Counted from the first letter of the stretch, positions 9,303-17,621 are shown. The stretch is DNA of 64,000 nucleotides from JASHPR01 sp963833885 (GCA_963833885.1 CAWHZU010000004.1:1-64000), one strand, 5' to 3'. Numbers and translations: made by a program. Notes: generated by a model not told the origin, from the sequence alone.

Positions 9303-10064
9303 TTACCAGGGCAGCGGGCCGTAGCCGCCGGTGCCGTCAGTTTTCCAGATGTGGCCCCACAGGATCCCGGTCGGGCCGTCGTCCGGCAGCGTGGCCAGGT
9401 AGACGCTGGGCTCGGCGCCCTCCGCGGGCGTGCGGAACCCGCGGTGGTCGTTGAAGTCGGTGTCGGTGTAGCCGGGGTTGGCGGCGTTGACCTTGATCGG
9501 CGTGTCCCGCAGTTCCTTGGCGTACATCACGGTAAGCATGTCCAGCGCGGCCTTGGACGACGGATACTGCGCCGAGGCTGGCAGCTGGGCAAGCGGGCTC
9601 GCCGGGTCGCTCTGCGAGCCGATCGAGCCGACCTCGCTGGACACGTTGACGATCCGCGCGGCCTCGGCGCGGCGCAGCAGCGGCAGCATGGCGTTGGTCA
9701 CCGTGACCACGCCGAAGACGTTGATCTCGTAGACCGCGCGCATGTCGTCGAGCGACGTCTGGCTCGGCGGTGCGCCCCGGCGCGCGATGGTCGCGGTGCC
9801 CGCATTGTTGACCAGAACGTCCAGCCGACCGTACTCGGCTTCGATCCACTCGGCCGCCTGCTGGACCGACTTGGCGTCGGTGACGTCGAGCTGGACAAAC
9901 CGGGCGTCGGCGCCGCCCTCACGCAGGGCGCTCTCGGCAGCGCGGCCTCGCTCCTCGTCGCGCGCGCCTACCAGCACGGTCATGCCCTGCGCCCCGAGCT
10001 GGCGCGCGGTCTCGAACCCGATTCCCTTGTTGGCCCCGGTGATCAGAGCGATCTTTGCTGTCAT
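9303..10064 (-). CDS. SDR family NAD(P)-dependent oxidoreductase (carbonyl-reductase-like)
   Basis: A 253-residue classical SDR: TGANKGIG cofactor loop at residues 9-16, DVLVNNAGTA, NVSSEVG with the catalytic Ser, and YPSSKAA as active-site Tyr/Lys. The chain ends in the ILWGHIW segment found in a branch of plant and actinobacterial carbonyl reductases. The ATG at 10064 is chosen because the cofactor motif begins ten residues later, as expected. The gene is divergent from a XRE-family regulator 103 bp away; this SDR/XRE arrangement is common in actinobacteria and suggests that the regulator controls it. Confidence 0.92.
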   Translation of the reverse strand: MTAKIALITGANKGIGFETARQLGAQGMTVLVGARDEERGRAAESALREGGADARFVQLDVTDAKSVQQAAEWIEAEYGRLDVLVNNAGTATIARRGAPPSQTSLDDMRAVYEINVFGVVTVTNAMLPLLRRAEAARIVNVSSEVGSIGSQSDPASPLAQLPASAQYPSSKAALDMLTVMYAKELRDTPIKVNAANPGYTDTDFNDHRGFRTPAEGAEPSVYLATLPDDGPTGILWGHIWKTDGTGGYGPLPW

Positions 10065-10167
10065 AGCTCTGACGCTATGGCAGCCACCGCAACGGCGGGA
10101 GAGACCGGCGGAGCCTGGGACCAGCGGTACCACCCTGGCGGTCCCGGCAGGTGGCAAGCTGGAAAAC

Positions 10168-11010
10168 ATGAGCACTTCCGCTCCGCGCCGCGCCGACCTC
10201 GCAGCGTTCCTGCGGGCCCGGCGCGCCCGGGTATCGCCGCAGGACGCCGGGCTGCCCGCGATCGGGCCGCGGCGGACACCGGGGCTGCGCCGCCAGGAGG
10301 TGGCCCAGCTCGCCGGGATGTCCGTCGACTACTACATCCGGCTGGAGCAGGGCCGCGGGCCGCATCCGTCACGGCAGGTGCTGTCCGCGCTGGCCCGGGC
10401 GCTGATGCTGAGCGCCGACGAGCGGGACTACCTGTTCCGCATGGCCAGCGTGGCGCCGCCGCAGGCGGCCCGGCCGAGCCGCGAGATCACACCCGGCATC
10501 AGGTACCTGCTGGACAGCATGCCCACGACGCCCGCGTACGTGGTCGACGCCGCGTACAACGTCCTGGCCTGGAACCAGCTCGCCACCCACTTCATCGGCA
10601 ACCTGGCCCGGCACCCGGACCGCAACATGATCCGCTGGACCTTCCGCCGGCCACCGGAGCATGCCGCCTGGAGCGACGCGGACTTCGTCCGCTTCACCAA
10701 GGCGACGGTCGCCGACCTGCGCGCCGGGTACGCCCGCTACCCGGGCGACCCGGAGATCGAGAGCCTCGTCACCGAGATGCTCGCGCTCTCCCCCGAGTTC
10801 GCCGAGATGTGGGGCGCGCACGAGGTAGAGGCCCGGGGGCCGATGCTCAAGCGGGTCGACCACCCGGAGGCCGGGCCGCTCGAGTTCGAGTGCCAGGTCC
10901 TGCACATCGCCGAGACCGGACAGCGCATCATCACCTACTGCGCTGCCCCAGGTTCCTCGACGGAGACAGCATTCCTCCAGCTCGCCGCGCAGCCGGCGAG
11001 ACCGGCCTGA
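10168..11010 (+). CDS. XRE-family transcriptional regulator with MmyB-like ligand domain
   Basis: A 280-residue regulator. Residues ~30-85 form the helix-turn-helix (TPGLRRQEVAQLAGMS, then YYIRLEQGRGPHPS) and residues ~105-265 the MmyB-like PAS-type sensor domain (PAYVVDAAYNVLAWN, GEL-type ending with HIAETGQRIITY). The ATG at 10168 is the start used; a longer open frame upstream overlaps the divergent SDR gene and is not part of the family. The divergent arrangement indicates regulation of that SDR and of itself. Ligand unknown; homologues have been suggested to bind fatty acids or small aromatics. Confidence 0.92.
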   Translation: MSTSAPRRADLAAFLRARRARVSPQDAGLPAIGPRRTPGLRRQEVAQLAGMSVDYYIRLEQGRGPHPSRQVLSALARALMLSADERDYLFRMASVAPPQAARPSREITPGIRYLLDSMPTTPAYVVDAAYNVLAWNQLATHFIGNLARHPDRNMIRWTFRRPPEHAAWSDADFVRFTKATVADLRAGYARYPGDPEIESLVTEMLALSPEFAEMWGAHEVEARGPMLKRVDHPEAGPLEFECQVLHIAETGQRIITYCAAPGSSTETAFLQLAAQPARPA

Positions 11011-11039
11011 TCGCCGACTGATGACTGCCCACGGATGGA

Positions 11040-11303
11040 TCACCCGTCGTAGTGATACCGGGCCTGAATGATGATCAGCTCATCCTCGGTCGCACCGTAG
11101 ACCAGGCGGTGCTCGTCGTCGATACGCCGGGACCAGAAACCAGACAGATTGCGGCGGAGCGGTTCGGGTTTACCGGCGCCCTCGAATGGGGTCCGCCGGG
11201 TTTCTTCGATCAGCCGCAGTAAGCGGCGCAGCATCTTCTTGTCGGCCGTGGCCCAGTAGGTGAAGTCCTCCCAGCCCTGGGGGTGGAAGACGATGTTCCT
11301 CAA
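11040..11303 (-). CDS. yoeB: Txe/YoeB family ribosome-dependent mRNase toxin
   Basis: An 87-residue protein of the RelE/YoeB fold. It has the family core WSRRIDDEHRLVY and the C-terminal RYHYDG, whose His-Tyr pair is the conserved catalytic end of YoeB. Known members cut mRNA in the ribosomal A site. It overlaps the upstream antitoxin gene by 4 nt (ATGA), as is normal for the yefM-yoeB operon. Length and motifs are complete, so it should be active if expressed. Confidence 0.93.
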   Translation of the reverse strand: MRNIVFHPQGWEDFTYWATADKKMLRRLLRLIEETRRTPFEGAGKPEPLRRNLSGFWSRRIDDEHRLVYGATEDELIIIQARYHYDG

Positions 11304-11581
11304 CGCGGCTGGTCCTCGTCGGCCATGGCCTGCAGCTCATCCATGGTCTTGGTCAGCAGGGTGCGGCCGCGGCGCACTTCTTCGGCGGCGGCCATGAGAC
11401 GGGCCGCGTTCGCCGGGGAGCGCAGCAGGTAATCGGTCTCCTCCATGGACTCATAGTCGTCCGCCGCCACAAGATAGGCCCGGCCGTGGTTCGAGATGAT
11501 CTCGACCGGCGCCCGGTCCTCGTTCACTTGCTTGATCAGAGGGAAAAGTCTCTTGCGAGCCTCGGTCGCCGTGATCGCCAT
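11300..11581 (-). CDS. yefM: YefM/Phd family antitoxin
   Basis: A 93-residue antitoxin: the N-terminal Phd/YefM DNA-binding fold begins MAITATEARKRLFPLIKQV, followed by PVEIISNHGRAYLVAADDYES and an acidic, flexible C-terminus that would wrap the toxin. The ATG at 11581 is preceded by AGAGGTG. Longer in-frame starts would reach into the operator repeats and are less likely. It is expected to neutralise the toxin and repress the operon. Confidence 0.93.
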   Translation of the reverse strand: MAITATEARKRLFPLIKQVNEDRAPVEIISNHGRAYLVAADDYESMEETDYLLRSPANAARLMAAAEEVRRGRTLLTKTMDELQAMADEDQPR

Positions 11582-11599
11582 GGGCACCTCTCTGCACTC

Positions 11600-11647
11600 T
11601 GGTACAGCGTTATGGTACCAGATCACTAGTACCATGTCGCGGTACCA
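11600..11647. promoter_or_regulatory. Probable YefM/YoeB operator: cluster of TGGTAC/GTACCA half-sites
   Basis: The 66 bp upstream of the antitoxin hold TGGTAC at 11600-11605, TGGTACCA at 11613-11620, GTACCA at 11629-11634 and GTACCA at 11642-11647. The pair 11613-11618/11629-11634 is an inverted repeat. YefM antitoxins are known to bind short palindromes of similar TGTACA type, so autoregulation here is expected. Confidence 0.65.
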
Positions 11648-11654
11648 CCGGCTG

Positions 11655-12710
11655 TCATGGGCCGGTCCCCGCCGCGCTGGCCTCGCCGGGGCCCGGGGTC
11701 AGCAGCACCTTGACGGCGGCGTCGCCGTCGATCAGCCGCTGGTACCAGGGGGCGCCGTCGGGCAGCGGCGTCACCACGACGCCGTCGCGCAGGCCGATCC
11801 GCTGCCCGGCAAGCCAGCGCAGCGCGGTCCGGAAGCTCGACACCGGGTAGGCGAAGACACCGCGGATCGACAGCTCGGAGCGGACGACCGTGTTCACCGG
11901 CAGTTCGGTCAGATCCGTGTGCAGCCCGACGGCGAGAACCTGGCCGCCGCTGACCGTGCTGGCGAGGCAGGTTCGCCGAGTCTGGGCGCTGCCGACCGCG
12001 TCGAATCCCAGGTCGACGCCCCTCCCCCCGGTGGCCTGGCGCACCGCCTCGGCCGCTTGCTGCTCATCGGCCGGAACCGCGGTGCAGCCCATCGCGACAG
12101 CCATCGCCAGCCGGTCCGGGTTGCGGTCACTGACGTACCGCTGTGCGACCCCGTGCAGGCCGAGGACCTGAAGGAGGAACAGCCCGATCGGGCCCGCGCC
12201 CACCACCAGGGCGGACGCACCGGGACCCGCGCCGCTGAGCTCGACCGCGTGCACCGCGCAGGCGGCGGGCTCGGTCATGGCCGCGTCGCGCAGGTCCATG
12301 CCCTCCGGCAGAGCCAGCACCTGCACCGCGGGCACGTTCACGTACTCGGCGTTGCTGCCCGGCAGCGAGGCGCCGAGCAGCAGCCGCCTCTCGCACAGCT
12401 GCTGGCGGCCGGTGACGCAGAACTCACACCGGCCGCAGGACACCAGAGGGTTCGCGGTGACCCGGGTGCCGACCGTCAGCCCGCCCGCCTCGGCCGCGCG
12501 GGGCCCGATGGCCGCGATGTGGCCGGACAGCTCGTGGCCGAAGACCAGCGGCGGCTTGCGCAGGCTGTTCATGCCCAGGTAGCCGCTGAGTTCCGATCCG
12601 CAGATTCCGGAGTACGCGACACGGATGGCCACCTCGTCGGACCCCACATCGGGCGGGTCGAGATCCTGCATCTCCATACGCCGCGGGGCGAGGTATACCA
12701 GCGCCTTCAT
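11655..12710 (-). CDS. Zinc-dependent alcohol dehydrogenase (MDR superfamily, polyol-dehydrogenase type)
   Basis: A 351-residue medium-chain dehydrogenase. The catalytic zinc ligands are in GICGSE and FGHELSG; the structural zinc site is complete, with four Cys in the spacing CxxCxxCx7C (CGRCEFCVTGRQQLC). The Rossmann motif is VVGAGPIGL. It follows the RidA gene by 3 bp and an LLM-type flavoprotein gene further upstream, all on the minus strand. An operon of dehydrogenase, flavin/F420 enzyme and RidA fits breakdown of a small hydroxy compound, but the substrate is not identifiable. Confidence 0.92.
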   Translation of the reverse strand: MKALVYLAPRRMEMQDLDPPDVGSDEVAIRVAYSGICGSELSGYLGMNSLRKPPLVFGHELSGHIAAIGPRAAEAGGLTVGTRVTANPLVSCGRCEFCVTGRQQLCERRLLLGASLPGSNAEYVNVPAVQVLALPEGMDLRDAAMTEPAACAVHAVELSGAGPGASALVVGAGPIGLFLLQVLGLHGVAQRYVSDRNPDRLAMAVAMGCTAVPADEQQAAEAVRQATGGRGVDLGFDAVGSAQTRRTCLASTVSGGQVLAVGLHTDLTELPVNTVVRSELSIRGVFAYPVSSFRTALRWLAGQRIGLRDGVVVTPLPDGAPWYQRLIDGDAAVKVLLTPGPGEASAAGTGP

Positions 12711-12713
12711 CAG

Positions 12714-13136
12714 TCAGACTCCGATCTGCCCGCCAGACGCTGAGTCCACGAAGGCGACCGCTTCGATCTCGACGAGCTGGCCCTCGTAGCCGAGGGCGGC
12801 GACGCCCAGCAGCGTGCTCGGCGCGTCGTGATCGCCGAAGGCGGCGGCGACCACGTTCCAGGCTGCGACCAGATCCTCACGGCGGGCGCTGCAGACGTAG
12901 ACCGTCGTCTTGAGCACATCGCTCAGCTTGGCGCCGGACTCTTCCAGCGTCACCTGCAGGTTGGCGACCGCCCGGCGCATCTGCGCGGCGATATCCCCGG
13001 GCTCGACCACGTGTCCCTGCTCGTCGAGCGGGCACGCCCCGGCGGTGAAGATCACGCCTGTTCCCGGAGCGGCCGCGGCGTAGGCGTACGGCGCTGCCGG
13101 AAACAGCCGACTGCTGCGAACGAACGTTGCTGGCAT
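12714..13136 (-). CDS. RidA/YjgF/UK114 family protein
   Basis: A 140-residue RidA-family protein (VIFTAGACPLDEQG, MRRAVANLQVTLEESGAKLSDVLKTTVYV, VEIEAVAFVD). RidA members hydrolyse reactive enamine/imine intermediates or act as pathway-specific deaminases. The Arg that binds the substrate carboxylate in RidA proper (in the CxRV-like motif near the end) is not seen: the segment reads YEGQLVEIEAVAF. This suggests a member of a divergent subfamily rather than housekeeping RidA. It sits between the LLM and alcohol dehydrogenase genes, 57 bp and 3 bp away. Confidence 0.88.
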   Translation of the reverse strand: MPATFVRSSRLFPAAPYAYAAAAPGTGVIFTAGACPLDEQGHVVEPGDIAAQMRRAVANLQVTLEESGAKLSDVLKTTVYVCSARREDLVAAWNVVAAAFGDHDAPSTLLGVAALGYEGQLVEIEAVAFVDSASGGQIGV

Positions 13137-13193
13137 GGCACGACCCTGTCATCACTACGGGCTTGGCGACAACGATTATCAGCGCGGCGCCGG

Positions 13194-14228
13194 TCAGGCG
13201 CGGCTGACCTGACGGACCAGCTCGATGAGCTGTGCCAGTGTGTCGAGGCGGGCGGCGTGCTCGCCGCCGAGCTTGGCCTGCAGCGTGGTGATGCCCGCGT
13301 CGCGGTACAGCCGGAGCCGTTCGGCGACCATGTCCGGCGTCCCCAGCAGGTTGGTCGCGCGCCCGATCTCCGCGGGCACCCGCGCGGCGGCGGCGTCCCG
13401 CTGCCCGGCCAGCCACAGCTCCTGAACCGCGCGAACGTCGTCGCCGAAGCCCAGCCGGGTCAGCGCGTCGTTGTAGAAGTTCTGGTCACGGCTGCCCATC
13501 GCACCGATCGTGAAGGCGTAGCCATCGGCGTGCCTGCGCGCCGCGGCCTCGGCAGCGTCGGCGTCCTCGGTGAACTCCACCGCGACCGGGATGACCAGGT
13601 CCAGGTCGGCCAGCCGCCGCCCGGCCCTGGCGGCGCCCGCGGACAGGCGATCGAGGAACACGTGGGCGTGCTCCGGCATGAACATATTGCCGATCCATCC
13701 GTCGGCCAGCTCGCCGGTGAGCTCGAGGTTGCGCGGGCCGAGTGCCGCCACGTAGATCGGCACCGGCGTAGGCGGCAGCGGCGACCGCAGCGCGCGGCCT
13801 GGGCCGTCCGGCAGCGGCAGCCGGTAGACCCGCCCGTCGTGCTTTAGCCGGTCGCCGCGCGCAACGGCGCGGACGATCTCGATCGTCTCGCGGGTCGCCG
13901 CCAGCGGGGACCCGAAGCGCACGCCGTGCCAGCCCTCCATCACCTGCGGGCCGCTGACGCCGATGCCGAGCAGGAACCGGCCGCCGGACAGCAGCTGCAG
14001 CGACATCGCCGACATCGCGACGAGCGCGGGCGACCGGGCGCCGAGCTGCACGATCGACGTGCCGAGCCGGATGCTGGTGGTCTGGCCGGCCAGGTAGCCG
14101 AGCTGGGTCAGCGCGTCCTGGGCCCACGTCTCCGGCACCCACACCGAGGCCGCGCCGAGCCGCTCGGCGTCTCGCACGAACGCGGCGTCCTCGGCGGTCG
14201 AGACCACCGCGTTGAATCCGACCTGCAT
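13194..14228 (-). CDS. LLM class F420-dependent oxidoreductase
   Basis: A 344-residue luciferase-like TIM-barrel enzyme: SVWVPETWAQDALTQLGYLA near the start, LGTSIVQLGARSP, LGIGVSGPQV and PIYVAALGPRNLELTGELADGW are all characteristic of the actinobacterial F420-dependent branch. The ATG at 14228 is preferred over one 24 nt earlier because GGAGG lies 8 nt upstream of it. It is the first gene of a minus-strand operon with RidA and an alcohol dehydrogenase. Confidence 0.92.
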   Translation of the reverse strand: MQVGFNAVVSTAEDAAFVRDAERLGAASVWVPETWAQDALTQLGYLAGQTTSIRLGTSIVQLGARSPALVAMSAMSLQLLSGGRFLLGIGVSGPQVMEGWHGVRFGSPLAATRETIEIVRAVARGDRLKHDGRVYRLPLPDGPGRALRSPLPPTPVPIYVAALGPRNLELTGELADGWIGNMFMPEHAHVFLDRLSAGAARAGRRLADLDLVIPVAVEFTEDADAAEAAARRHADGYAFTIGAMGSRDQNFYNDALTRLGFGDDVRAVQELWLAGQRDAAAARVPAEIGRATNLLGTPDMVAERLRLYRDAGITTLQAKLGGEHAARLDTLAQLIELVRQVSRA

Positions 14229-14314
14229 GCTCGCGACCTCCGGTGGCACCATGGCGTCAGCCAGCGTCGCGCCAGTGAACGCCGGCGGGCTTAACCTGTC
14301 AAGCGGGAGGACAC

Positions 14315-14842
14315 GTGGCAGATCAGCCGGAGCTTCGTTACAGCGACTGCCCGTCTGCCGAGGCCGAGGTCCTGATCGCGGCGCCGGCGGCGGTTGTCTG
14401 GGCGCTGGTCTGCGACATCCAGCTGCCCGCCCGGTTCAGCAGCGAGTTCAACGGCGGCGAGTGGCTGGACGGCGCCAGCTCGCCGGCGCCCGGCGCCCGG
14501 TTCACCGGGCGCAATCACCACCCGGCGATCGGCAACTGGGAGACCACGTCCACGATCTGCGAATTCCAGCCCGAGCAGGTGCTGGGCTGGGCGGTCGGCG
14601 ACCCGGACCAGCCGTCCGCCCTGTGGCGGTTCACGCTGGCGGCCGACGCGGACGGCACCGGTACCAGGCTCACCCAGTGGATGCAGATCGGGCCCGGGCC
14701 GAGCGGCATCAGCGCGGCCATCGAGGCCATGCCGGACAAGGAATCCCGGATCCTGCAACGGCGCCTCGGCGAGCACAGCGCGAACATGGCGGCCACGCTG
14801 TCCGGCATCAAGGAAGTCGCCGAAACCCAGAGCCCGGCCTGA
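14315..14842 (+). CDS. SRPBCC family protein (polyketide cyclase/dehydrase-like)
   Basis: A 175-residue START-like fold protein: EAEVLIAAPAAVVWALVCDI is the typical first strand and helix, followed by GARFTGRNHH and a long C-terminal helix. The start is the GTG at 14315 with GGGAGG just upstream. The family binds hydrophobic small molecules; some members are cyclases, others coenzyme A-ester or lipid carriers. It is divergent from the LLM oxidoreductase gene, 86 bp away, and convergent with the nitroreductase. Confidence 0.88.
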   Translation: MADQPELRYSDCPSAEAEVLIAAPAAVVWALVCDIQLPARFSSEFNGGEWLDGASSPAPGARFTGRNHHPAIGNWETTSTICEFQPEQVLGWAVGDPDQPSALWRFTLAADADGTGTRLTQWMQIGPGPSGISAAIEAMPDKESRILQRRLGEHSANMAATLSGIKEVAETQSPA

Positions 14843-14885
14843 CGCCTGGCGGCCGCGCCGGGACGCTATCGGCCCTGCCAGAGCG

Positions 14886-15479
14886 CTACTGGCCCCACCG
14901 GCCCCGGTGCACGGTGTCGGACTCCGGCTTGCGCCGGGCCCTCAGGTCGCGGGCCTCGTCGCTGTAGCCGACCGAGATCGCCCCGATCGGATGAAACTGC
15001 GATGGGACCCCGAACGCGTCGCGGTAGGAGTCGATCCGGTCGATGGGAATGCCGAAGAAACACGCGCCCAGCCCGGCGTCCACCGCGGTCAGCAGCATCA
15101 TCAGCGACGCCATGCCGGTGTCGATGTCCCAGTACGGCGACGGCCACCAGGCATCCGACCGGTCGGCGAAGCCCTTGTCGGGCTGGGCGTACCGGTCCAG
15201 GTAGGCGTCCTTGTTCGAGTGCGGGACGATCAGCAGCGGGGCGTCCACCTTGGCGGCGAACCAGCCCTCGGGGTCGGTTTCCGGCCGGGCCGCGTCGCGG
15301 AACCGGGCAACGTCGGCGGGCGTGTCCAGGACCAGGAAGCCCCAGCCCTGGGAGAAGCCAGCGGAGGGAGCCCGCAGGGCGTTGTGGACGATCCGGTCGA
15401 CCACCTCGGGAGGCACCGGCCGGCTCGTGTCGTAGCTGCGCACCATTCGCCGGTGCCGGACCACATCCTGAAATTCCAT
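14886..15479 (-). CDS. Nitroreductase family protein
   Basis: A 197-residue FMN-dependent nitroreductase-fold protein: VVRHRRMVRSY at the N-terminus is the FMN phosphate-binding segment, RAPSAGFSQGW follows, and DAGLGACFFGIP is the conserved C-terminal FMN-contact region. Members reduce nitro groups, quinones or enones using NAD(P)H or F420. No partner gene is adjacent on the same strand. Confidence 0.9.
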   Translation of the reverse strand: MEFQDVVRHRRMVRSYDTSRPVPPEVVDRIVHNALRAPSAGFSQGWGFLVLDTPADVARFRDAARPETDPEGWFAAKVDAPLLIVPHSNKDAYLDRYAQPDKGFADRSDAWWPSPYWDIDTGMASLMMLLTAVDAGLGACFFGIPIDRIDSYRDAFGVPSQFHPIGAISVGYSDEARDLRARRKPESDTVHRGRWGQ

Positions 15480-15506
15480 TCAAAAAACGTACCAGCGGCT
15501 ATGCGA

Positions 15507-15635
15507 GCGCCCGCTGGGTCTCGGCGAGGCCACCGGCGCGACCACACAAGCGGCCGCTGGGTCTCGGCGAGGCCACCGAGCCAGCTACACGAGCGACGAC
15601 TGGGTCTCGGCGAGGCCGCCGGCGTAGAAGCGGCG
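15507..15635. repeat. Three tandem 43-bp direct repeats
   Basis: Three units start at 15507, 15550 and 15593, exactly 43 bp apart. The shared core is CTGGGTCTCGGCGAGGC; the first two units are almost identical over 26 bp. Because 43 is not a multiple of three, the units pass through different frames. The third unit codes for the end of the neighbouring minus-strand gene (GGLAETQ), so the other two look like tandem duplications of that gene's 3' end. Too few and too close to be a CRISPR array. Confidence 0.85.
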
Positions 15636-16242
15636 AGCCGCGTCGAGCAGCTCGTCCAGCGGCGGCCACCACGGCCCGTGCCCCAGCGATCGGAGCGTGT
15701 CCAGCAACTGGCCCGCCTGGCCCGCGCTGTCCGCGACGCCGGCCACGGCGACGCGGCGCGGCCGCACCGCGCGCAGCGGGCCGAGGTACATGTCCGGGGC
15801 CGCGGCGGCCTGCAGCGGAGGTGCCACGACCAGGTAGTAGTCGGGCAGCTCGAACCGTTTGTCGCGCCAGGCGGCCAGCGCCTCGGCGGCGCGTTCCTCG
15901 AACTTCGCCGCCGCACCTGGGCCGCCCGGTCCGCCGGACCCGCCAACCGCCGGACCCGCCGGGCAGCTCCCACATAGCCCGCCATGCCGCTGCCACCTCG
16001 GCCAGCGGGTCGTCGGGCACGATCACGTACGTGGACCGGCGCCGCGCCGCCTCCCGCAGGGCCAGCGCCCCCGCCTCCCAGCCAGGCCGGTGCCCGGCTG
16101 CGGCGTCATCCCCCGGGGGCTGACCGTCAGCGTCATCGGGAGCGCGGGCCACCGAAACGTTCGGCGATTGCGTAAGCCCGGCAAGCAGCCCGTCGCCGAA
16201 CTCGCCGACGACGGCAACCACGGTAGAAGACTCGTGTCGCAT
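15585..16242 (-). pseudogene. Hypothetical protein split by a 1-nt shift in a Gly-rich linker
   Basis: I do not recognise the family. The first part (16242 to about 15945) begins MRHESSTVVAVVGEFGDGLL and contains a helical segment and STYVIVPDDPLAEVAAAWRAM. The second part, one frame over, reads AAKFEERAAEALAAWRDKRF, LPDYYLVVAPPLQAA and WWPPLDELLDAARRF. The junction lies in a repeat-like stretch coding GGSGGVGGSGG; dropping one T near 15945 restores a continuous ~218-residue protein. The linker itself is two copies of a GGCGGGTCCGGCGG-type unit. The 3' end runs into the 43-bp repeats. Convergent gene: nitroreductase is further downstream on the same strand. Confidence 0.55.
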
Positions 16243-17225
16243 CGGCTCGATCCTAAGACCTCACCATTCATGGGCTTGAGCAGCGCCGCCCGGAGCGCCG
16301 GTCGGCTGACCGCGAGGTATGCCTCAGCCTCCCGGCGGTGACCAAGGCGGACCAGGAACAAGCCTGTGGAAACCCGTTCGATGAACGCCCACTGCCAGAT
16401 CGCCGCACCGTCCACTCCGGTCAGGCGGGCCACACTCCGACATCGTTCCACCGCCGCCGCGGCGGTGTCGCCAGCAAGCAGTTCCTCATTGCCGTCTCGG
16501 AGCGCGACCCCCAGATCGTGCGCGGGTTCGGAGATCAGCCCCTCCGGGTCGATGAGCCGGAAGCTGGTGCCGCCGTCCGCACCCGGCTTCAGCAAGATGT
16601 TGCCGGCGTGACCGTCACCGTGAATGAGCACCGCGCGCTCCGGGTCGAATGCCGAAGCCCGCTCAGCCGCGTAGCCGATGGCCGTTTCCATGGCAGCGGA
16701 CGAGCAGGGCCGGCCGAGCTCCGCCCACTGTCTGGCGACATAGTCCGCCAGCCACTCAGCCTTCTCCGCGCCCGTCGGCAGCCGGCCCGCCGGCGCCGGG
16801 CGCCACCCCCGGGCTAGCGTGCTCGCCGCCGTGGTCAGCCGCCCAACACGCGGCCAGCCCAAGCTCGCCAGCGACGGGCCGAGGCGTTCCAGCAGCATGC
16901 TGCGACGGGGCAGGTCATGCCGAATCAGGTCCGCGTAGGGGTCGCCACCGGCGAGGCGGAGGGCCTCCAGTTCCTGCTCGAACGGGGAAAACCCATCCAC
17001 ACCTGGAGGCAGCACCACCTTGAGGATCACCGGCCTGGCGTCGGCGGTGACCGCCTCGATGACGTACGCCGCGTTGCCTCCATCGAACGGACGGCCATAA
17101 GCGATCGACCAGTCCGTGGCCAAGCCGGCGAGGATGCCAGGGAGATCCTCCAACCAGCGAGACCCAGCCGGGCCGAGGGCTCTCGCGGAGACACTCAGCC
17201 GGTGGGGCACAGCGACCGCGTCCAT
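16023..17225 (-). CDS. Aminoglycoside/hydroxyurea-type phosphotransferase (APH-fold kinase) with out-of-family C-terminal run-on
   Basis: Residues 1 to ~325 make an APH-fold small-molecule kinase of the streptomycin/hydroxyurea (HUR) type: PVILKVVLPP carries the ATP-contacting Lys, HGDGHAGNILLKP is the catalytic loop and FRLIDPEGLISEPAHDLG the Mg-binding DPE/DxG region. The start is the ATG at 17225 (a TTG lies 9 nt before it). After about LLKPMNGEV (near 16265) the frame carries ~75 residues that overlap the next gene out of frame and resemble nothing, so the true stop seems to be missing. Role: phosphorylation of an antibiotic or other hydroxylated metabolite; substrate not predictable. Confidence 0.8.
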   Translation of the reverse strand: MDAVAVPHRLSVSARALGPAGSRWLEDLPGILAGLATDWSIAYGRPFDGGNAAYVIEAVTADARPVILKVVLPPGVDGFSPFEQELEALRLAGGDPYADLIRHDLPRRSMLLERLGPSLASLGWPRVGRLTTAASTLARGWRPAPAGRLPTGAEKAEWLADYVARQWAELGRPCSSAAMETAIGYAAERASAFDPERAVLIHGDGHAGNILLKPGADGGTSFRLIDPEGLISEPAHDLGVALRDGNEELLAGDTAAAAVERCRSVARLTGVDGAAIWQWAFIERVSTGLFLVRLGHRREAEAYLAVSRPALRAALLKPMNGEVLGSSRCDTSLLPWLPSSASSATGCLPGLRNRRTFRWPALPMTLTVSPRGMTPQPGTGLAGRRGRWPCGRRRGAGPRT

Positions 17226-17267
17226 GAGGCGCAATTATCAGCCCGCGGGCGGACGATTGGCGACGGC

Positions 17268-17621
17268 CTAATTCTTGGGCCACAGTTTCTCTAACCGGTC
17301 CCTGTAGACGCCGTAGACGTACGGCCCCGGTTTGCGACAGCGCTGGATGATCCGGTGGCGATTCTCTACAAACCACGCTGCCTGGTCATCGAAGCCGAGG
17401 TTGCCGTTGGTGAGGCAAAACGCTCGCACCTGGCCGTCAATCAGAGCCTGAAGCTCGGCGGGGCGCCTTCTGATCCTGTCGTCCTTCGACAGGTAAGCCC
17501 AGCCGCGTTCGCCAGCTAGCGCGATCCACTCCTGGTCGGCAACCTCCTGAGCACCCTGCTCGCCATAGATGTCGGCCAGCGTCCAAACGGTGAGCTCGAC
17601 CGCTCGTAGGGCGTCCGGCAC
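17268..17621 (-). CDS. PIN-like toxin of the VapC45 type; start likely further upstream
   Basis: The 117 residues from the GTG at 17621 include LADIYGEQGAQEVADQEW, YLSKDDRIRRRP and FCLTNGNLGFDDQ, a PIN-like ribonuclease fold as in mycobacterial VapC45 (Rv2019). The segment that should supply the first catalytic Asp (FLIDRSLGR) is encoded in the same frame just upstream of this GTG, up to about 17670, overlapping the antitoxin gene. No ATG, GTG or TTG precedes it before the stop, only a CTG and an ATT. So either a rare start codon is used or the N-terminus is lost. See finding. Confidence 0.7.
   Translation of the reverse strand: MPDALRAVELTVWTLADIYGEQGAQEVADQEWIALAGERGWAYLSKDDRIRRRPAELQALIDGQVRAFCLTNGNLGFDDQAAWFVENRHRIIQRCRKPGPYVYGVYRDRLEKLWPKN

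Noticed and set aside
15507..15635. Possible CRISPR array
   Set aside because: Only three units 43 bp apart with ~26 bp shared and spacers that are themselves similar; no cas genes nearby; one unit codes for a gene's end.
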